Origin: Collinsella sp.
Lineage (GTDB): Bacteria > Actinomycetota > Coriobacteriia > Coriobacteriales > Coriobacteriaceae
Reading direction: 5' to 3'
NCBI GenBank assembly: GCA_019419585.1
Contig: DXZQ01000023.1
Coordinates: forward strand, 1-45,104
Length of the DNA: 45,104 nucleotides
Shown: in pieces, positions 15,280-24,533 of the stretch
Layout: each line of letters starts with the position of its first letter
How positions within the stretch are numbered: the stretch's first letter is position 1
Translations under genes and position numbers: made by a program
Notes under the pieces: model-generated
Told to the model about the DNA's origin: nothing
Databases searched by the model: none
Seen by the model: only the letters and a program-made list of their open reading frames with translations

Positions 15280-16080
15280 GTGGGATTTCGCGACGTTAAG
15301 CGTTCTAAGAGCGCAAAAGACACGCGTATCATTGCAATCATCAATCAAAAAGGCGGCGTCGGTAAGTCAACGACGGCTGTAAACCTTGCAGCAGCACTGG
15401 GTGAGCAGGGTCGTAAGACACTGATTGTCGATTTTGATCCGCAGGGAAACAGCACCAGTGGATTTGGAATTGAAAAAGAAGACCTTGATCACTGCATCTA
15501 TGATGCATTGTTGAATGATGTGCCGGCAGAATCGCTTATTCTTGATACAAATTGCAAAAAGGTATTCGTAATTCCAGCTACGATTCAGCTTGCAGGTGCC
15601 GAAATTGAGCTCGTAAGCGCAATTGCTCGTGAAACCCGCCTCAAAGATTTGCTTGAGCCGATTCAGGACGAGTTCGATTTTATTTTCATTGACTGTCCTC
15701 CTTCGCTCGGCCTGCTTACTATCAATGCCTTGACCGCAGCAGATAGCGTTTTGATTCCAATCCAGTGTGAGTATTACGCACTCGAGGGCGTTACGAAGCT
15801 GCTTGAGTCAATGAAGATGGTCAAATCACGTCTGAACAAGGGCTTAGACACCTATGGCGTGCTTATGACCATGTATGACTCACGTACTTCTTTGTCGAAT
15901 CAGGTTGTTGAGGAAGTTCAATCGTACTTTGGTGATAAGGCGTTTAAGACACTGATTCCCCGTACGGTTAAAATCTCTGAAGCTCCGTCTTTTGGAGAAC
16001 CGGTAATTACCTATGCACCTCAAAACAAGGGTGCAAAAGCGTATATGAACCTTGCAAAAGAGGTGATCAAGCGTGCCTAG
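15280..16080 (+). CDS. parA: Chromosome-partitioning ATPase ParA (Soj)
   Basis: 266 residues. Deviant Walker A KGGVGKST (24-31), Walker A' DFDPQGNSTSG and Walker B FIFIDCPPSLGLL are complete. It forms ATP-dependent gradients on the nucleoid that move ParB-parS complexes. GTG start at 15280 with AGGAGG four bases upstream. Overlaps parB by 8 nt, so the pair is translationally coupled. Confidence 0.97.
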   Translation: MGFRDVKRSKSAKDTRIIAIINQKGGVGKSTTAVNLAAALGEQGRKTLIVDFDPQGNSTSGFGIEKEDLDHCIYDALLNDVPAESLILDTNCKKVFVIPATIQLAGAEIELVSAIARETRLKDLLEPIQDEFDFIFIDCPPSLGLLTINALTAADSVLIPIQCEYYALEGVTKLLESMKMVKSRLNKGLDTYGVLMTMYDSRTSLSNQVVEEVQSYFGDKAFKTLIPRTVKISEAPSFGEPVITYAPQNKGAKAYMNLAKEVIKRA

Positions 16081-16978
16081 TGCAAAGAAACGTGGTGGAT
16101 TGGGACGCGGACTCAATGCTTTGGTCTCAGAGGCTGAGTATGAGACCGGTGGTTCTGCTGCATCTGCTTCAAATGCCGCATCTGAAACAAAACTACCTAT
16201 TGAGGATATCGTTCCCAACCCTAATCAACCGCGAGTTCACTTTAATGAAACTGAACTTCGCGAGTTGAGCGAGTCAATCCAAGAACATGGCGTTTTGCAG
16301 CCGCTCTTGGTTCGCAAGCATGGAAACGGCTATGAGATCATCGCTGGTGAGCGTCGTTATCAGGCGTCAAAGCTTGCTGGTCTTGAGGAACTGCCTGTCA
16401 TCATTAAAGATGTTAATGATGAAGAGATGCTGGCTCTTGCTCTTATCGAAAATCTTCAGCGTTCTGATCTGAATCCCGTCGAAGAGGCTAAGGGCTATCG
16501 CCAGCTCATCGATGCTAGCGGTATGACCCAGGAGGCGTTGTCGAAGGCCGTAAGCAAGTCACGCTCTGCAATTACAAACTCGCTGCGCCTTCTCGATCTC
16601 CCCGAAGTAGTTCAGCAGATGATTTTTGAGGGTAAACTTACTGCTGGTCACGCACGTGCGATTCTTGCAGTTCCCTATGAGGACGCGCGAATTCGACTTG
16701 CAGAGAAGGTTGTTGCAGAGGGCCTTTCCGTAAGAGCGACAGAAAATCTTGCTCCATTGTTTTCTGCCGGAGAGACACCTAAGACGCCGAGGCCTGCTAC
16801 GCCTCAGTCTTTTAAAAAGGCTGCGCGTGTACTTCGTCAGGTATTTAATACCAACGTGCGCGTGAAGAGCTCGCGTGGAAAGAATAAGATTGAGATTGAG
16901 TTTAAAGACGAGGAAGAGCTCTCTCGTATTCTTGGTGAAATGATTCAGTTTGATCAAGGAGGCCAAGATGAGGAATAA
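16073..16978 (+). CDS. parB: Chromosome-partitioning protein ParB (Spo0J)
   Basis: 301 residues. The N-terminal KKRGGLGRGLNAL (5-17) is the ParA-stimulating peptide. The CTPase core has GERRYQA (92-98) and ALIENLQRSDLNPVEEA; a helix-turn-helix (MTQEALSKAVSKSRSAITNS) reads parS; the C-terminal dimerisation domain is rich in charged residues. The binding sites lie in the same locus (15147-15240). Confidence 0.97.
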   Translation: MPSAKKRGGLGRGLNALVSEAEYETGGSAASASNAASETKLPIEDIVPNPNQPRVHFNETELRELSESIQEHGVLQPLLVRKHGNGYEIIAGERRYQASKLAGLEELPVIIKDVNDEEMLALALIENLQRSDLNPVEEAKGYRQLIDASGMTQEALSKAVSKSRSAITNSLRLLDLPEVVQQMIFEGKLTAGHARAILAVPYEDARIRLAEKVVAEGLSVRATENLAPLFSAGETPKTPRPATPQSFKKAARVLRQVFNTNVRVKSSRGKNKIEIEFKDEEELSRILGEMIQFDQGGQDEE

Positions 16979-17222
16979 GATTTTAACTGCGATTGCATTG
17001 GTGACGACTGTCGCGGCTGGTGCCTTTGCTGGCTATAAGATCGCGACAGACGATGAGCTTCGAGGTCGTTTGCTTCGTGGCGCGCAAGATATTGTCGATA
17101 CTTCCAAGAAGAAAATGGATGTTATGACAGAAGATGTTGCCATGCGCACTGCTCAGGTAACGAAAAATCCTAAGATTAATCAAGGTTGGGTTAGCAACCA
17201 ATGGGAAAATGTAGGCTATTAG
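16968..17222 (+). CDS. Small membrane-anchored protein translated together with parB
   Basis: 84 residues starting MRNKILTAIALVTTVAAGAFAGYKIA: one N-terminal transmembrane segment (about 5-25), then a charged, helical tail with a run of Lys (TSKKKMDVM). Layout resembles YtxH-like proteins, without sure homology. ATG 16968 follows GGAGG and lies inside the last codons of parB (11-nt overlap). Its coupling to parAB suggests a link to segregation or envelope, but nothing in the sequence proves it. Confidence 0.8.
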   Translation: MRNKILTAIALVTTVAAGAFAGYKIATDDELRGRLLRGAQDIVDTSKKKMDVMTEDVAMRTAQVTKNPKINQGWVSNQWENVGY

Positions 17223-17230
17223 GTACCTAA
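17219..17230. repeat. 12-bp palindrome TTAGGTACCTAA, copy 2
   Basis: Identical to 13715-13726, including the following C. It contains the stop codon of the small gene after parB. Confidence 0.8.
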
Positions 17231-17253
17231 CAATTACCCTGCATATTTTGAGG

Positions 17254-17283
17254 GGCCCTTGTCTGATTCATGAGACAAGGGCC
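17254..17283 (+). terminator. Terminator after the parAB operon
   Basis: GGCCCTTGTCT (17254-17264), loop GATTCATG, AGACAAGGGCC (17273-17283); an 11-bp stem followed by GCCTATTTTG, a weak T-tract. 31 nt after the last stop codon. Confidence 0.7.
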
Positions 17284-17347
17284 GCCTATTTTGTCCGTAA
17301 AAAATGGGAAAGCTAGCAGCGGTCCAAAATTAAGGTCAATAAATGAA

Positions 17348-17382
17348 ACGGCCCCTGTTGCATATCCTGCAACAGGGGCCGT
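17348..17382 (-). terminator. Terminator of rlmN
   Basis: A perfect 14-bp stem (ACGGCCCCTGTTGC with its complement) with a 7-nt loop; read leftward it is followed by TTTCATTTATT, 39 nt past the rlmN stop. It faces the parAB terminator. Confidence 0.8.
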
Positions 17383-17386
17383 TCGA

Positions 17387-17402
17387 TGTTTCACATGAAA
17401 CG
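17387..17402. promoter_or_regulatory. Degenerate parS-like site
   Basis: TGTTTCACATGAAACG, 14 of 16 matches to parS, about 2.2 kb from the perfect cluster, between the rlmN stop and its terminator stem. Confidence 0.4.
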
Positions 17403-17420
17403 TTTTGGAGTGCGACTCCC

Positions 17421-18473
17421 CTATGCGTTCTTCTGAACTTTGAAACGCTGTTTCAGCTGTCCGCAAGCGGCGTCAATATCGTTACCACGGGAGTTACGAA
17501 TCGTGGTCTCGATGCCACGGGACTCAAGACGACGCTGAAGATCCTCAACCTTATGAATCGGCGACGGCTTGAGCGGGCTGCCCTCGATGTCGTTAAGTTG
17601 AATCAGGTTAACGTGGCACAGCGTTCCCTCGCAGAAGTCACAGAGTGCCTGCATCTCGGGATTCGTATCGTTGACGCCTTCGATCATGGCATACTCGTAG
17701 GTCGGGCGGCGGCCAGTCTTCTCGGTGTAGAGCTGAAGCGCTTCGTGAAGGCGAAGCAGCGTGTACTTCTTAACACCGGGCATGAGCTTATTGCGCGTCG
17801 ACTGGATGGCGGAATGCAGGGAAACGGCAAGCGTGAACTGCTCGGGGATGTCGGCAAATTTGCGAATACCGGGAATAACGCCGCTGGTAGAGACGGTGAG
17901 GTGACGAGCGCCGATACCGATACCATCGGGGTCGTTGAGGATACGCAATGCTTTGAGAACCTCGTCGTAGTTGGCAAACGGCTCGCCCTGGCCCATGAAG
18001 ACAACGCTTGTGGCACGCTCGCCAAAGTCGTTGGATACATGAAGCACCTGGTCGACGATCTCTTGAGCAGTCAGAGAGCGCTTGAGGCCGTTGAGACCGG
18101 TAGCGCAAAAGGCGCAGCCCATGCCGCAGCCTGCCTGGGTGGAAACGCAGACGGAAAGTTTGTTACGACGGGGCATGCCGACAGTCTCGACGGAAATGCC
18201 ATCGTGGTACTCGAGCAGATACTTGCGCGAGCCATCTTTGGAAACCTGCTTGGTGAGTTCAGTCGGCGTATCAAAGGCAAAAGCCTCTTTAAGCTGCTCA
18301 CGGAAAGCCTTGGGAAGGTTGGTCATATCGTCAAACGAACAAACGTTCTTCTCAAAGACCCATTCGATGAGCTGCTTCGCGCGGAAGGCGGGCTGGCCAA
18401 GTTCGGCCACGAGCTCGCGAATATCGTTTTGGCTCAAGTCGCGAATGTCCTGAGATTTAGTCCTGGGATTCAT
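17421..18473 (-). CDS. rlmN: Dual-specificity RNA methyltransferase RlmN
   Basis: Radical-SAM enzyme that methylates C2 of A2503 in 23S rRNA and A37 of some tRNAs. The [4Fe-4S] ligands are in QAGCGMGCAFC (Cys116, 120, 123); VVFMGQGEPF and LAVSLHS are conserved, and the C-terminal Cys of NDIDAACGQL is the methyl-carrying residue. 350 residues is normal. ATG start; divergent from ddl across 85 nt. Confidence 0.96.
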   Translation of the reverse strand: MNPRTKSQDIRDLSQNDIRELVAELGQPAFRAKQLIEWVFEKNVCSFDDMTNLPKAFREQLKEAFAFDTPTELTKQVSKDGSRKYLLEYHDGISVETVGMPRRNKLSVCVSTQAGCGMGCAFCATGLNGLKRSLTAQEIVDQVLHVSNDFGERATSVVFMGQGEPFANYDEVLKALRILNDPDGIGIGARHLTVSTSGVIPGIRKFADIPEQFTLAVSLHSAIQSTRNKLMPGVKKYTLLRLHEALQLYTEKTGRRPTYEYAMIEGVNDTNPEMQALCDFCEGTLCHVNLIQLNDIEGSPLKPSPIHKVEDLQRRLESRGIETTIRNSRGNDIDAACGQLKQRFKVQKNA

Positions 18474-18558
18474 GGAAGCCTTTCGATTTTGGGGAAACGT
18501 AGAGGGTATCGCTACAATATGGTATCAGCTGCAGAAATTATAGAGGAGGAGTCTGCCC

Positions 18559-19524
18559 ATGCCGGGTAAAAGCCTAGAGAACATGCACGTAGCGGTCTTG
18601 GCGGGCGGTCATTCCGCTGAGCGCGAGATTTCGCTCAATTCGGGAAAGAACGTCGTGGCGGCCTTGAAGGAGGCCGGCTACACTTCGGTGGAGCTGCTCG
18701 ACACGGCTGCCGATGATTTTATGGTAACCATGGCGACCGGTGGTTTCGACGTGGCATTTATCGCCATGCACGGTGCCGGCGGTGAGGATGGTGCCATGCA
18801 GGGTGCCATGGAGACCTTGGGTATCCCCTACACGGCCTCGGGCGTGCTCGCAAGCGCCTGCGGTGCCGACAAGGAGGTCTCGAAGCTCCTGTACGCGAAG
18901 GCGGGCGTTCCCATTGCCCCCGGCCTCGCGCTCGAGGTGGGCGATGAAGTCGATATCGATCATATCGTTGAGGTTTGTGGCGAGCGCTGCTTTGTGAAGC
19001 CGGCCGTAAACGGTTCCAGCTATGGCATTTCCCTGGTCCATGAGCCCTCCGAGCTGCCCGCGGCAATCGCCAAGGCGTTTGAGTACGGCGACAAGGTGCT
19101 GGTCGAGAAGTGCATCGAGGGTACCGAGATCACCGTCGGCGTGTACGGCGAGGATGACGTGCGCGCCCTGCCGATCGTTGAGATCCGCAAGCCCGAGGAC
19201 TGCGAGTTCTACGATCTGGACGTGAAGTATGTCGACCCTACGGACATCCATCGCATTCCGGCGCAGATTTCGCCCGAGAACTACGCTCGTGCTCAGGAGC
19301 TCGCCTGTGCTGCCCATAAGGCACTCGGCTGCCTGGGTATCTCGCGCAGCGACTTTATCGTGAGCGAGAATGGCCCCGTCATCCTCGAGACCAACACGAT
19401 TCCCGGCATGACCGATACATCGCTGTATCCGGATGAGATTCGCCACACCGATGACATGACGTTCCCGCAGGTGTGTGACAGTCTGATTCGTATGGGACTT
19501 CGTCGAGCGGGCGTTGCATGCTAA
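18559..19524 (+). CDS. ddl: D-alanine--D-alanine ligase
   Basis: ATP-grasp ligase that makes D-Ala-D-Ala for peptidoglycan. 321 residues: VLAGGHSAEREISLNSG at the N-terminus, HGAGGEDGAMQG, and the C-terminal ETNTIPGMTDTSLYP that binds Mg-ATP and substrate. The motif EKCIEGTEITVGV is typical. ATG after GAGGAGG. A TACAAT -10-like box lies at 18513-18518. The last 7 nt overlap the dinG-like gene. Confidence 0.95.
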   Translation: MPGKSLENMHVAVLAGGHSAEREISLNSGKNVVAALKEAGYTSVELLDTAADDFMVTMATGGFDVAFIAMHGAGGEDGAMQGAMETLGIPYTASGVLASACGADKEVSKLLYAKAGVPIAPGLALEVGDEVDIDHIVEVCGERCFVKPAVNGSSYGISLVHEPSELPAAIAKAFEYGDKVLVEKCIEGTEITVGVYGEDDVRALPIVEIRKPEDCEFYDLDVKYVDPTDIHRIPAQISPENYARAQELACAAHKALGCLGISRSDFIVSENGPVILETNTIPGMTDTSLYPDEIRHTDDMTFPQVCDSLIRMGLRRAGVAC

Positions 19525-22412
19525 TCGAGGACGCTGTTTCGTCGGGAACGCCGCAGTTTGTCATCGATTCCTATGCCACGCTTGCCGAGCGCGCCAAAAC
19601 CCAATCGTTTGGTCTCATCGAGGAAGATGTTATCGTCCTCGATACCGAGACCACGGGTCTTTCGGTGCAGGACAACGAGCTTATCGAGATATCAGCGGCC
19701 CGCCTTTCGGGCCGCGAGGTTGTCGATCGGTTCGATACCTTCGTGCATCCCAAGCAGCTGATTCCCGCCGAGATTACCGAACTCACGAGCATTACAAACG
19801 CCGATGTGGTGGATGCCCCATCGGCCGTCGAGGCCGTGGCCGCTCTCGCCGATTTTGTCGGCGGCTGCCCGGTGATTGCGCATAACGCCACCTTCGACCG
19901 TTCGTTTATCGAGTCGGTCAAGGGCGGTGTCAACGTCAGCGACATCTGGATCGATTCGCTGGCACTGTCGCGCATCGCGCTTCCGCGCCTGGCCTCGCAT
20001 AAGCTGTCTTTCATGGCCGACCTGTTTGGCTGCGACTCGGTGTCGCACCGCGCCAACGCCGATGTCGACGCCCTGTGTGGTGTGTGGCGCGTGCTGCTCG
20101 TGGCGCTCACCGACTTGCCTCATGGCTTAATGGCGCGCCTGGCCGACATGCACCCCGACGTGCCCTGGTCCTATCGTCCCATCTTCTCGTTCTTGGCGGG
20201 ACAGAACCCCGGTTCCATCTTCTCTCTCAGCGCCGCCCGCGCCGACGTACTCAAGGCCGATCGGGCCGATGATCGCGTTGATGCGGACGAGTTACCGGTC
20301 CTTAAGATGCCGAGCCGCGAGGAAATCGAGGCGGACTATGCGCCGGACGGCCTGGTTAATCGCATGTATCCCACGTACGAGCCGCGCGATGAGCAAATCG
20401 CGATGGCGCTCGAGGTCCGTGACGCGCTCGTTACGGGAACGCATCGCGTGATTGAGGCGGGGACGGGCGTCGGCAAGTCGATGGCTTACCTGGTGCCTTT
20501 TGCCGAGGCCGCGCGCCGCAACAATATCACGGTTGGTATCGCGACTAAATCGAATAATCTTGCCGACCAGCTCATGTATCATGAGCTGCCCAAACTTGCC
20601 GAGCAGCTGGACGGCGGCCTATCGTTTTGCGCCCTTAAGGGCTATGACCACTATCCATGCTTGCGTAAGCTTGAGCGCATGAGCCGTGGCCAAGTCGAAA
20701 TTACGACTAAGCGTGATCCTGCCGACACGCTTACGGCAGTCGCGGTCATCATGGCGTACGTGTGTCAGTCGGCCGATGGCGACCTCGATTCGCTCGGCAT
20801 TCGCTGGCGCAGCGTCAACCGTCCCGACTTTACGACGGCCTCGCGCGAGTGCGCCCGTCGCCTCTGCCCGTTTTTCCCCGATAAATGCCTAGTCCACGGC
20901 GCCCGCCGTCGCGCGGCGCATGCCGATGTGGTGGTCACCAACCATTCCCTGCTGTTTCGCAATGTTGCGGCTGAGGGCAGAATCTTGCCTCCGATCCGTC
21001 ACTGGGTGATCGATGAGGCCCACTCCATCGAGCGCGAGGCACGCCGTCAATGGGCGCGCGTGGTGTCGGCGGATGAATCACGCGTTCTGTTTGAGCGCCT
21101 GGGTGGCTCGAGCGCCGGCGCGCTAAGCCAGGTTTCCCGTGATTTGGCAACCTCCGAGGGCTCTACGCTCTATCTGGGCCTTACTGCCAAGGCGACGTCG
21201 ACGGTTGCGCGCGCGAGCATGGCAATCGCCGACGTGTTCGATGGCGTTCGCGAGCTCGGCCGCCGTGCGCGTGGGGGTTATGACAATGCCAATCTATGGA
21301 TTGGCCCCGAGCTGCGCGAATCTGACGACTGGCATGATTTCTTACAGTCGGCCTACACTGGCATCGACGCATTGGAACAAGCTGACAAGAGCGTCGACGC
21401 GCTGGTGCAAGCCGTCGCCGCCGACAAGCCCGAGGTTGTTGTCGACCTGGGTGATATCTCGCGCCGCCTGCACGAGCTGGTCGAGAACCTCAAACTCATC
21501 ATTGATGGCACCGATGAACACTACGTATATTCGCTGCAGGTCAATCGCAGGTTGCGTGCCGGCGGAGAGTCGATGACCGCAGAGCGCATCGACATTGGCG
21601 AGGCCTTGGCAACCGAGTGGCTGCCCGAGGTTCACACGGCTATCTTTGCCTCGGCAACCATGACGGTGTCCAAAAGCTTTGAGCACTTCAACCATGCTGT
21701 CGGCCTCGATCGCATCGGTGCTTCAACATCCTCATCGCTGCACTTGGACTCGAGCTACGACTTCGATTCGAACATGGCTGTAGTCGTTGCGGGCGATATC
21801 CCCGATCCGCGCGATCGTGAGAACTATCTTACGGCGCTCGAGCGCGTGCTGGTCGACGCCCATCTTGCCATGGGCGGATCGGTGCTCACGTTGTTCACCA
21901 ATCGGCGCGACATGGAAGACCTGTACGCCCGCGTTGAGCCCAAGATGGCCCGTGCGGGTCTGGAACTCAACTGCCAGCAGCGCAACTCATCTCCTCGTCG
22001 CCTGCGCGACCGGTTTATCAACGAGCCGACCTCGTCGCTTTTTGCGCTTAAGGCCTTCTGGGAGGGGTTTGACGCCAGCGGCGAGACGCTGCGTTGCGTC
22101 ATCATTCCCAAGCTGCCGTTCTCGAGCCCCACGGACCCGCTCTCGTGCGAGCGCAACCTGCGCGAAGACCGCGCTTGGGCACGCTATTCGCTGCCCGAGG
22201 CGGTGCTCGAGGTTAAGCAGGCGGCCGGCCGCCTTATCCGCTCGTCGACCGATTGCGGCGTGCTGATTCTGGCCGACCCGCGCCTGGTGACGAAGGGCTA
22301 CGGGAAGAAGTTCTTAACGTCGCTGCCCACGAGCTCTTATCAGCGCATCGAATCGGCGCAGATCGGTCACTATCTGCAACTGTGGCGCGCACGCCACGAG
22401 CGGCGGCGCTAA
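19518..22412 (+). CDS. dinG: DnaQ-type exonuclease fused to DinG-type helicase
   Basis: 964 residues. The N-terminal DEDDh 3'-5' exonuclease is complete: Asp42 and Glu44 (LDTETTGL), HNATFD (Asp127), and His177/Asp182 (HRANAD). The XPD/DinG-like helicase follows: Walker A GTGVGKS (315-321), four Cys suited to an Fe-S cluster (381, 445, 450, 457), Walker B VIDEAH (498-502), motif FASATMTVSKSF and motif VI QAAGRLIRS. Fusions of this kind occur in Firmicutes, where the Staphylococcus DinG acts as a 3' exonuclease without helicase activity because its Fe-S cysteines are missing; here they are present, so both activities are plausible. It is coupled to ddl and converges on the WYL regulator pair with 4 nt of overlap. 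Confidence 0.93.
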   Translation: MLIEDAVSSGTPQFVIDSYATLAERAKTQSFGLIEEDVIVLDTETTGLSVQDNELIEISAARLSGREVVDRFDTFVHPKQLIPAEITELTSITNADVVDAPSAVEAVAALADFVGGCPVIAHNATFDRSFIESVKGGVNVSDIWIDSLALSRIALPRLASHKLSFMADLFGCDSVSHRANADVDALCGVWRVLLVALTDLPHGLMARLADMHPDVPWSYRPIFSFLAGQNPGSIFSLSAARADVLKADRADDRVDADELPVLKMPSREEIEADYAPDGLVNRMYPTYEPRDEQIAMALEVRDALVTGTHRVIEAGTGVGKSMAYLVPFAEAARRNNITVGIATKSNNLADQLMYHELPKLAEQLDGGLSFCALKGYDHYPCLRKLERMSRGQVEITTKRDPADTLTAVAVIMAYVCQSADGDLDSLGIRWRSVNRPDFTTASRECARRLCPFFPDKCLVHGARRRAAHADVVVTNHSLLFRNVAAEGRILPPIRHWVIDEAHSIEREARRQWARVVSADESRVLFERLGGSSAGALSQVSRDLATSEGSTLYLGLTAKATSTVARASMAIADVFDGVRELGRRARGGYDNANLWIGPELRESDDWHDFLQSAYTGIDALEQADKSVDALVQAVAADKPEVVVDLGDISRRLHELVENLKLIIDGTDEHYVYSLQVNRRLRAGGESMTAERIDIGEALATEWLPEVHTAIFASATMTVSKSFEHFNHAVGLDRIGASTSSSLHLDSSYDFDSNMAVVVAGDIPDPRDRENYLTALERVLVDAHLAMGGSVLTLFTNRRDMEDLYARVEPKMARAGLELNCQQRNSSPRRLRDRFINEPTSSLFALKAFWEGFDASGETLRCVIIPKLPFSSPTDPLSCERNLREDRAWARYSLPEAVLEVKQAAGRLIRSSTDCGVLILADPRLVTKGYGKKFLTSLPTSSYQRIESAQIGHYLQLWRARHERRR

Positions 22413-23332
22413 AGCGGACAGACGAGGGTTTTTGCCATATCGCACAGACGCTTTGACAGGGCGGGGTCATCCAAGATGCGGATGGCTCCGCCCGCTGCGA
22501 TTATCTGGCTCAATAGCCAACGCTCGGAGCCGTAATGCACGGTTACCGTTGCCATGTCTGCACCGCCGCGCTCGATGAGGGTGATGCCGGCCCAGTCCAG
22601 ATGCTCCGCCATATCGAATGGCATCAAGAGCTTTGCGCTACGCTGCGTCCGGGCAAGGGAGTCGTGGAGGGATGCAACGTCCGGTGCGTGAGGCACGACG
22701 GAGTCTTCCGTCAGGGTGAGTCCCTCGATTTTATCCATGCGATAGGTGCGCTGCTCATCGACCGCGATGTCCCAGGCAATCAGATATGTTTGGTCGCCGT
22801 TTGCCGTAATGCGCAAGGGGTCGACCAGACGCTCGCGTGGCCGTGCATCGTCCATCGAGCGATACGAGATGCGGCAACGAACACCGTCCTGAATGGCGCA
22901 GCTCAGCTGCTGCCAGTGCGACCCGTGGTTGACGGTGTCAAAGACGCGCTGGTTATAGCCGAGCTCTTCGGGTAGAAGAGCATGTCGAATCCGAGCTGCC
23001 GCCTGGGGCTCGATCCCCAACGATTCAAGTTCATGGTTGAGCACAGCGCCCTCGGCGGCACTCAGGCGCAGCGGTAGCACACGCCCGGCGTCACCGGTGA
23101 GGACCACACGCTCGCCGTGGCATTCGCAGATGATGCGCGCACCCGATTCTCGGTCCGCGAGCGTCGAGACGATCTCGAGAATCTCGTCGAGCGACACCCC
23201 CGTGATGTCAAAGCGACTGCAAATCTCGGTTCGTGTCATGCCGTTCTCGCCGGCGGCGTAGAGGGCCTCCATGATGTCGATGGCGCGCGAGAGTCTCTGC
23301 TCGCTGGTGAGTTTACGCACGGGCATGCTCAT
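22409..23332 (-). CDS. WYL-domain transcriptional regulator, PafC-like
   Basis: About 307 residues. An N-terminal winged-helix (MTRTEICSRFDITGVSLDEILEIV) is followed by a WYL domain with CRISYRS, LVDPLRI and AWDIAVDEQRTYRMDKIEG, and a C-terminal WCX-like extension. I choose ATG 23332, which has AAAGGA at 6 nt; a TTG at 23347 is also in frame. It overlaps the upstream WYL gene by 20 nt. Paired WYL proteins PafB/PafC activate a RecA-independent DNA-damage response in mycobacteria; the nearby dinG fits, but orthology is an inference. Confidence 0.88.
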   Translation of the reverse strand: MSMPVRKLTSEQRLSRAIDIMEALYAAGENGMTRTEICSRFDITGVSLDEILEIVSTLADRESGARIICECHGERVVLTGDAGRVLPLRLSAAEGAVLNHELESLGIEPQAAARIRHALLPEELGYNQRVFDTVNHGSHWQQLSCAIQDGVRCRISYRSMDDARPRERLVDPLRITANGDQTYLIAWDIAVDEQRTYRMDKIEGLTLTEDSVVPHAPDVASLHDSLARTQRSAKLLMPFDMAEHLDWAGITLIERGGADMATVTVHYGSERWLLSQIIAAGGAIRILDDPALSKRLCDMAKTLVCPL

Positions 23333-24335
23333 GCACCGTCCTTTCAATGAGGTGGTTCCACGCCTGCTTGAGCGATTTGGGGGCCATGGGCCTCATGCCG
23401 TCCGTGGCGTGGGCCATGCAAAATGAGGCGGCGGCTTCAAGGTCACGCACGTCAACGGTCCAGGTCCATCCCGCATCGGTGTGTGCGAGCTCACCTCGCC
23501 CGCGCGTGAGGCCGTTGATCATATCGATCTGCGTCTGAGGGGCGAACGAGAACGTGGCTGCAACGGGCGGTCGGTCGGCAAAATCGAATTCAAAGAACAG
23601 ATAGTCGTTGAGATTGAAGTCCGCGGGGATGGCGTAGGCCTTCGAAGGACGCCAGGCGCGAACGATACGGTCGCAGCGGAATGTCCTGATGTCGTCGGTG
23701 ACATTGTCGAGGCCGCAGAAGTACGCCACGCCCTCGCGCTCGAACATGCCGTAGACGCAGACGGTACGTTCTTTCTGCTCGCCGCGTCCGTTCTGATATA
23801 AAAATCGCAGCGCGCACCGCTCGGCAAAGGCGCTCCATACCGCATCGACGGTGGGAGAGCGGCGGATCGGTGCATCGTCCACCGCCGACATGCCGGTGAG
23901 GTAGGCAATCTTGGAGCGAATATCGGCAAGCGGCGCGGCAAAGGTGGATGAGCCGGCCGCTAACGTCTGGTCGATGGCGTTGAGCAGGATATCGGCGTCG
24001 TCTGCGGTGATGAGGCCGCCTGCAGCAAACGTGTGCTCGCGGTCGATTGTCCACGAGCTTTCCTCGGTCTCCTGCGCACCGGCGGGGCGAACCTCCTTGA
24101 TTAAGATGCCACGCTCGAGCAGTTTGTCACGATCGCGCCGAAACTTGCGCTTATCCGAGTCGATATTGCCCGAGCCATATCCCAGGTCAGAATCCAAGAC
24201 GATCTGCTCGGTCGTCAGCGGTTCGGGGGAGCTGTTGAGCACAAAGAAAAGATTGAGGATGCGCTGAGCCGTTTTATCGAAACTTGGCTCCGAATTCCCC
24301 TTTTTAATTGTCGCGGTCGCGTCGCTTGCCGTCAT
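23313..24335 (-). CDS. WYL-domain transcriptional regulator, PafB-like
   Basis: 340 residues. Helix-turn-helix at about 20-85 (AQRILNLFFVLNSSPEPLTT...KFRRDRDKLLERGI), then a WYL domain with CALRFLYQNGRG, CVYGMFEREGVAYFCGLDN and FRCDRIVRAW. ATG start with GAGGAC upstream. It is first in a two-gene leftward operon; the two products are paralogous in layout and probably act as a heterodimer as PafBC does. The promoter is not clear; TAAAAT lies about 40 nt upstream. Confidence 0.88.
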   Translation of the reverse strand: MTASDATATIKKGNSEPSFDKTAQRILNLFFVLNSSPEPLTTEQIVLDSDLGYGSGNIDSDKRKFRRDRDKLLERGILIKEVRPAGAQETEESSWTIDREHTFAAGGLITADDADILLNAIDQTLAAGSSTFAAPLADIRSKIAYLTGMSAVDDAPIRRSPTVDAVWSAFAERCALRFLYQNGRGEQKERTVCVYGMFEREGVAYFCGLDNVTDDIRTFRCDRIVRAWRPSKAYAIPADFNLNDYLFFEFDFADRPPVAATFSFAPQTQIDMINGLTRGRGELAHTDAGWTWTVDVRDLEAAASFCMAHATDGMRPMAPKSLKQAWNHLIERTVHEHARA

Positions 24336-24459
24336 AGAGTCCTCGCATGAGAAGGTGGTTTGCTGCCATGATTTTAGTCCGATATGGAGATTAGGCTATA
24401 TCCTTGTCCGCTCGGGGCGTTAAGATGGCCCGAATTCGGTCGTTTGCGCTCGCTCGGGG

Positions 24460-24465
24460 TATACT
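24460..24465 (+). promoter_or_regulatory. Possible -10 box for the M28-like membrane gene
   Basis: TATACT at 24460-24465, about 70 nt before the start codon; a weak -35 (TTCGGT) lies 19 nt further upstream. No better candidate in the gap from 24336. Confidence 0.35.
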
Positions 24466-24533
24466 TTCGACTATATACGGTTCTAATGTGCAAGCATTGG
24501 GCCTATTTGTCGGATTATGGATGTGGAGCGCAC

